The translations under genes and the position numbers were made by a program. A stretch of 7,605 bases of DNA from CAWBKV01 sp041946675 (GTDB lineage: Archaea > Halobacteriota > Methanosarcinia > Methanotrichales > Methanotrichaceae), in assembly GCA_041946675.1 (NCBI GenBank), contig JBHGAU010000103.1:1-7605 (forward strand). Reading direction: 5' to 3'. Positions 4,595-7,605 of this stretch are shown piece after piece (positions within the stretch are counted from its first letter, which is position 1; each line of letters begins with the position of its first letter). The notes under the pieces were generated by a model. It worked only from the letters and a program-made list of their open reading frames with translations, made no database searches and was not told the DNA's origin.

Positions 4595-6841
4595 ATGAGG
4601 ATATTGATAGTCTCCAACCGTTTGCCTGTGACTGTGCTAGATGAGCACACTCTAAAGCTTCAAGAAAGCGTTGGTGGCCTAGCCTCAGGTTTGAAAGCAT
4701 ATCTCGATTCAGAAGATGTTGCTTCCAAGTACGACTATATTTGGATGGGTTGGCCTGGTACAACAGTGAAGGGTCAAAAGAAAGAGCAGCTTGTTTCTAA
4801 GCTCATATCTGAATTTAAAGCGCATCCGGTATTTCTATCTGAGAAGGCTATGGAAAAGTTCTACCACGGATTTTGTAATAGGACTATTTGGCCGCTCTTT
4901 CATTATCTCCCGTCTTACGTGGTATATGACGAAGATTACTGGAAAAATTATAAGCTGGTCAACGAAAAATTTTGCGATGAAATCCTGAGGATATTGCAGC
5001 CGGGAGATGTCGTGTGGATTCACGACTATCATTTAATGCTGCTTCCCAAACTTCTCAGGGATAAGGCTCCGGAGACTGCCATAGGGTTTTTCCTTCACAT
5101 ACCATTTCCTTTCTTTGAGATCTTCCGATTGCTCCCCAAAAGATGGCGCAAAATGCTGCTTGAGGGGCTGCTGGGTGCCGACTTAATAGGTTTTCATACC
5201 CACGATTACACCCAGTATTTCCTCAAATGCGTGCAGCGCATATTGGGATATGAAATCAACATGGGTAGAATCAATGTTGATGGACGTCTGTTAAGAGCCG
5301 ACACTTTTCCCATGGGTATAGATTTCGATAAATTTCAATCGGCCGCTGAGCGCCCAGAGGTAATCAAAGAGGTAGGAGAAATAAAGAATATCCTTCCCGG
5401 ATGCAAGATCATCCTTTCCCTTGACCGCCTCGATTATACAAAAGGCATCATAAACCGATTGCGGGGATATGAAGCATTCCTGGAAAGGAACCCCGATTGG
5501 CATGAGAGAGTCACATTAGTTGCCGTGGTAGTTCCATCCAGGGTAAAGGTGGAATATTACCAGCGGATGAAAAGGCAAATAGATGAGTTCGTTGGCAAAA
5601 TTAACGGCAGGTTTGGAAGAGTAAATTGGACTCCTATTCTATATAGCTATAGGTTTTTGCCTTTTGAGCAATTGATTGCCCTATACAAAGCTAGCGATAT
5701 TGCCCTTGTTACTCCTTTAAGAGATGGTATGAATCTGATCGCCAAAGAATATATCGCTACTAAGACAGATGGCCGAGGAATCCTGATTCTCAGCGAGATG
5801 GCAGGAGCATCCAAGGCAATGGGTGAGGCCATTATTATAAATCCGAATGATATAGAAGAGATTGCGGATGCTCTTGAGGAAGCGCTGGAGATGCCAGAAG
5901 AGGAGCAGATAAGGCGCAATGGAATACTGAGAGTCAGAATACAGAGCTACAGCGTGGTAAAATGGGCTGATGATTTCATCCAGTCGCTGCTGGCTATGAA
6001 GAGGGAACAGAAAAAAATATGCAATACTATGTTTGATTTAGCCGCCTGTGAGGAATTCAAGGATCATTACCGATCAGCGAAACGCAGGCTTCTCCTTCTG
6101 GATTACGACGGCACCTTGGTCCCATTTAGTGATGATCCCAGATCTGCAAATCCTGGAAAAGATCTTCTAGAAACCCTGAAAAATCTGTCCGATGACCCAA
6201 AGAACGAAGTGGTTCTGATCAGCGGCAGGGACAAAGAAGTCCTGCAAAAATGGTTCAAAAACTTGAATATAAGCCTTGTGGCAGAACATGGGGCATGGAT
6301 CAGGAGGAAAGCAGACAGTTGGAGCATGTTAAGGCCTCTTTCCGCCGGTTGGAAGCCGATGGTCATGCCCATTATGAAAAGATATGCTGAAAGGCTCCCA
6401 GGTACTTTTGTTGAGGAGAAAGAGTACTCACTAGTATGGCATTATCGGGCAGCAGAGCAGGAAGCGGCCCAGGAAAAAGCGAGGGAGCTTTTAGACGATC
6501 TTGTTAACTTTACTGCAAACCTCAATATTCAGGTGCTGAGGAGCGATAAAATCGTCGAAGTTAGAAGTGCGGGCATCAATAAAGGGTTAGCATTTAGAGC
6601 CTTGTTGTCTAATGGCAGCTTCGGATTCATCCTTGCGGTAGGAGATGATTCTACTGATGAGGATATGTTCAAGGTATTATCCGAGAATGCTTACACCCTG
6701 AAGGTTGGAGATTCTGAATCTTGCGCCAGGTTCAGAGTGATGGATCAAAGCGAAGTTTTGAGATTGATTAAAAAGCTGGCTGAGGAAAGTACCGATAAGT
6801 ATGCCTCGATTATTTCTGTGCCTGGGAATGCAACTAAATAA
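4595..6841 (+). CDS. Fused trehalose-6-phosphate synthase/phosphatase
   Basis: A 748-residue cytoplasmic fusion. The N-terminal GT20 domain (about 1-470) joins glucose from a nucleotide sugar to glucose-6-phosphate. Active-site positions of OtsA are present: SNR (7-9), SVGGL (25-29), W99 and Y104, HDYH (143-146), FFLHIPFP (165-172), DRLDYTKG (277-284; R278 and K283) and TPLRDGMNLIAKEY (373-386; D377, E385). The C-terminal HAD phosphatase (about 497-730) has DYDGTL (503-508), LISGR (541-545), NKG (662-664) and GDDSTDEDMF (683-692), so it should release trehalose. Both domains look active. The sugar donor and acceptor are inferred from the family. The last 9 or more codons are antisense to a radical SAM fragment, so the C-terminal tail is probably not original. 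No terminator is seen. Confidence 0.94.
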   Translation: MRILIVSNRLPVTVLDEHTLKLQESVGGLASGLKAYLDSEDVASKYDYIWMGWPGTTVKGQKKEQLVSKLISEFKAHPVFLSEKAMEKFYHGFCNRTIWPLFHYLPSYVVYDEDYWKNYKLVNEKFCDEILRILQPGDVVWIHDYHLMLLPKLLRDKAPETAIGFFLHIPFPFFEIFRLLPKRWRKMLLEGLLGADLIGFHTHDYTQYFLKCVQRILGYEINMGRINVDGRLLRADTFPMGIDFDKFQSAAERPEVIKEVGEIKNILPGCKIILSLDRLDYTKGIINRLRGYEAFLERNPDWHERVTLVAVVVPSRVKVEYYQRMKRQIDEFVGKINGRFGRVNWTPILYSYRFLPFEQLIALYKASDIALVTPLRDGMNLIAKEYIATKTDGRGILILSEMAGASKAMGEAIIINPNDIEEIADALEEALEMPEEEQIRRNGILRVRIQSYSVVKWADDFIQSLLAMKREQKKICNTMFDLAACEEFKDHYRSAKRRLLLLDYDGTLVPFSDDPRSANPGKDLLETLKNLSDDPKNEVVLISGRDKEVLQKWFKNLNISLVAEHGAWIRRKADSWSMLRPLSAGWKPMVMPIMKRYAERLPGTFVEEKEYSLVWHYRAAEQEAAQEKARELLDDLVNFTANLNIQVLRSDKIVEVRSAGINKGLAFRALLSNGSFGFILAVGDDSTDEDMFKVLSENAYTLKVGDSESCARFRVMDQSEVLRLIKKLAEESTDKYASIISVPGNATK

Positions 6842-7158
6842 TTATGATTATAGTAATCTGCATCGAGGCTCCGAACGAACTCGATCGTCTTCATGTCACC
6901 TTCGTAAGTTTCCCCTGGAAGACCCAAGATGATACTTATTTCAGTCTTTACATTATAGCGCTTAGCAATTGAAATTGCTTCTTTAACTTTGGAAAGAAAG
7001 CGTTTCTCATGAAAATAATCTTCATCGAATCTTGGCTTTGTTTTGCAGACCTTCCCAATATCGCGAAGAACCTTCTGCGATCCGCTCTCCACACTTATTG
7101 TAATTGTTCCAAAACCTGCTTGACTGAGCAGATCTATTATAATCTTTAGCATAAGCAT
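6814..7158 (-). pseudogene. Radical SAM protein fragment
   Basis: Minus-strand reading from 7158 has the hallmarks of the second half of a radical SAM barrel: LLSQAGFGTITISVESGSQK (10-29), EAISIAKRYNVKTEISIILG (60-79) followed by LPGETYE, and finally AFPGTEI (110-116). The ESGS and GLPGET motifs and the closing PGTE are typical of B12-binding-type radical SAM enzymes. The CxxxCxxC loop that holds the iron-sulfur cluster is absent and a stop codon sits right before the first ATG, so it cannot be a working enzyme. The PGTE codons (6814-6825) lie inside the trehalose gene on the opposite strand. Past them the frame runs on to 6745 through trehalose-gene sequence only, so the true fragment ends near 6814. 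Confidence 0.8.
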
Positions 7159-7487
7159 TTATAATAGGAACTATTCATTATAAATCTCTCAATCCAGCGT
7201 TTCGCGTAACTTAAGCTTCCTGCGAACTCATACTCTATTAATCCTTCCTTAATGGGAGCATCTGTCCGAGCATGCAGTCTCTTTGCAAGATCTTCTCCAT
7301 TTTTTTATTCGGGCCATGTCTCCTTTCATATGGTATATTATGAATCTCTCATTATATTATCTTTCGCAAAAGACTATAATCCAGGAAATATCTCTATCCC
7401 ATTATTCAAAAGGTTGTACCCTTTGTTCTCTCGGAGATACAAGCGCACCATGCAGCATTCAATAAATCGGAAGAATTTGATAACGTC
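7146..7487 (-). pseudogene. Decayed coding region upstream of the radical SAM fragment
   Basis: One minus-strand frame reads protein-like on both sides of several stops: from 7487 to 7377 it includes LYLRENKGYNLLNNGIEIFP, then stops at 7374-7376, 7338-7340, 7326-7328 and 7305-7307 interrupt it, then 7304-7149 includes EDLAKRLHARTDAP and EYEFAGSLSYAKRWIERF. It ends at TAA 7146-7148, overlapping the first codons of the radical SAM fragment in a different frame. A single frameshift would join the two, so this may be the decayed N-terminal half of the same protein; no cluster-binding cysteine motif is visible, so it could also be another gene. I do not recognise the family with certainty. Confidence 0.45.
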
Positions 7488-7521
7488 CTATCTGGAAAAT
7501 ACGTATACTACTTCTTAGAAT

Positions 7522-7605
7522 GTGAATGCTCCCCGCCCTAAAGGGTATGGCTTCTATCGGTTTTACGAAGAGATTGCATCCCCAATCTCAGTATGTTTAT
7601 AGCAG
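7522..7605 (-). mobile_element. Right end of an IS200/IS605-type (IS1341-like) element
   Basis: The minus strand shows the end of tnpB followed by the imperfect hairpin CCATACCC, TTTA, GGGCGGGG (7533-7552) and then AGCATTCAC. A C/G-rich stem with TTTA loop after the tnpB stop is the usual look of the right end in this family. I place the boundary near 7522; it cannot be fixed without the left end or an empty site. No tnpA is seen. In this family the transcript of this end is the source of the omega RNA that guides TnpB. Confidence 0.65.
7538..7605 (-). CDS. tnpB: TnpB (RNA-guided nuclease of IS200/IS605), C-terminal end only
   Basis: Partial gene that continues beyond the window. The last 21 codons read AINILRLGMQSLRKTDRSHT plus L, and the stop TAG is at 7538-7540. 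The string (A)xNILRLG in this position is the typical C-terminus of TnpB, following the zinc-ribbon and last RuvC segment, which lie outside the window. The right-end hairpin of the element starts within the last codons and continues past the stop, as is usual. Whether the rest of the gene is intact cannot be seen. Confidence 0.7.
   Translation of the reverse strand, partial: AINILRLGMQSLRKTDRSHTL

Noticed and set aside
4588..4644. 18-codon frame (MLYEDIDSLQ...) starting 7 nt before the trehalose start, out of frame
   Set aside because: The AGGTG site ends only 3 nt before this ATG, too close for efficient use; the 10-nt spacing to 4595 fits the real gene.
4500..4763. Minus-strand 87-codon open frame across the trehalose gene start
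   Set aside because: It overlaps conserved N-terminal codons of the GT20 domain and shows no family features.
7252..7518. Plus-strand 88-codon open frame (and a 60-codon one inside it)
   Set aside because: Composition is not protein-like, no ribosome site is present, and it lies opposite the decayed minus-strand coding frame, which reads better.
1..7605. CRISPR arrays, tRNA or rRNA genes
   Set aside because: No spaced direct repeats and no cloverleaf or rRNA signature were seen on either strand.

Overview
The window reads as archaeal, most likely a methanogen of the Methanosarcinales (a Methanothrix/Methanosaeta-like organism is my best guess). The reasons are an archaeal Sm-like protein followed by ribosomal protein L37e, archaeal TATA-type promoters, oligo-T stops in place of strong hairpin terminators, one apparently leaderless gene, and frequent AGG/ATA codons. 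The genus is an inference from protein resemblance, not proof.

Layout. Positions 16-1863 hold a tight plus-strand operon: an Sm-like RNA-binding protein, ribosomal protein L37e (56 aa) and purF. The two junctions are 10-11 nt, and in both the Shine-Dalgarno of the next gene overlaps the stop codon of the previous one; purF starts at TTG. An AT-rich gap follows, then a small DUF1059 protein (2164-2382) behind a good TATA box. It converges with an OFA-type major facilitator transporter on the minus strand (2527-3870). From about 3871 to 4594 lies a long spacer with no intact gene. It holds an 8-bp hairpin with a GAAA loop and the remains of a second DUF1059 gene, which appears to have a frameshift at an A-run. 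Next comes a fused trehalose-6-phosphate synthase/phosphatase (4595-6841) with both active sites intact.

The last 800 bases are a graveyard. A minus-strand fragment of a radical SAM protein runs antisense into the last codons of the trehalose gene, so the C-terminus of that enzyme appears to be built from recombined foreign sequence. Upstream of it the decayed reading continues in another frame with several stops. At the window edge is the 3' end of a tnpB gene with the right end of an IS200/IS605-type element.

How the genes fit together: the first operon is housekeeping (RNA metabolism, translation, purine synthesis). The rest is accessory: a solute transporter, a likely osmolyte/stress-sugar enzyme, small proteins of unknown role, and debris of rearrangement and transposition. 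I see no clear new multi-gene system. The most notable signals are the antisense junction at the end of the trehalose gene, the hidden DUF1059 remnant just upstream of it, and the tnpB right end with its adjoining guide-position sequence.
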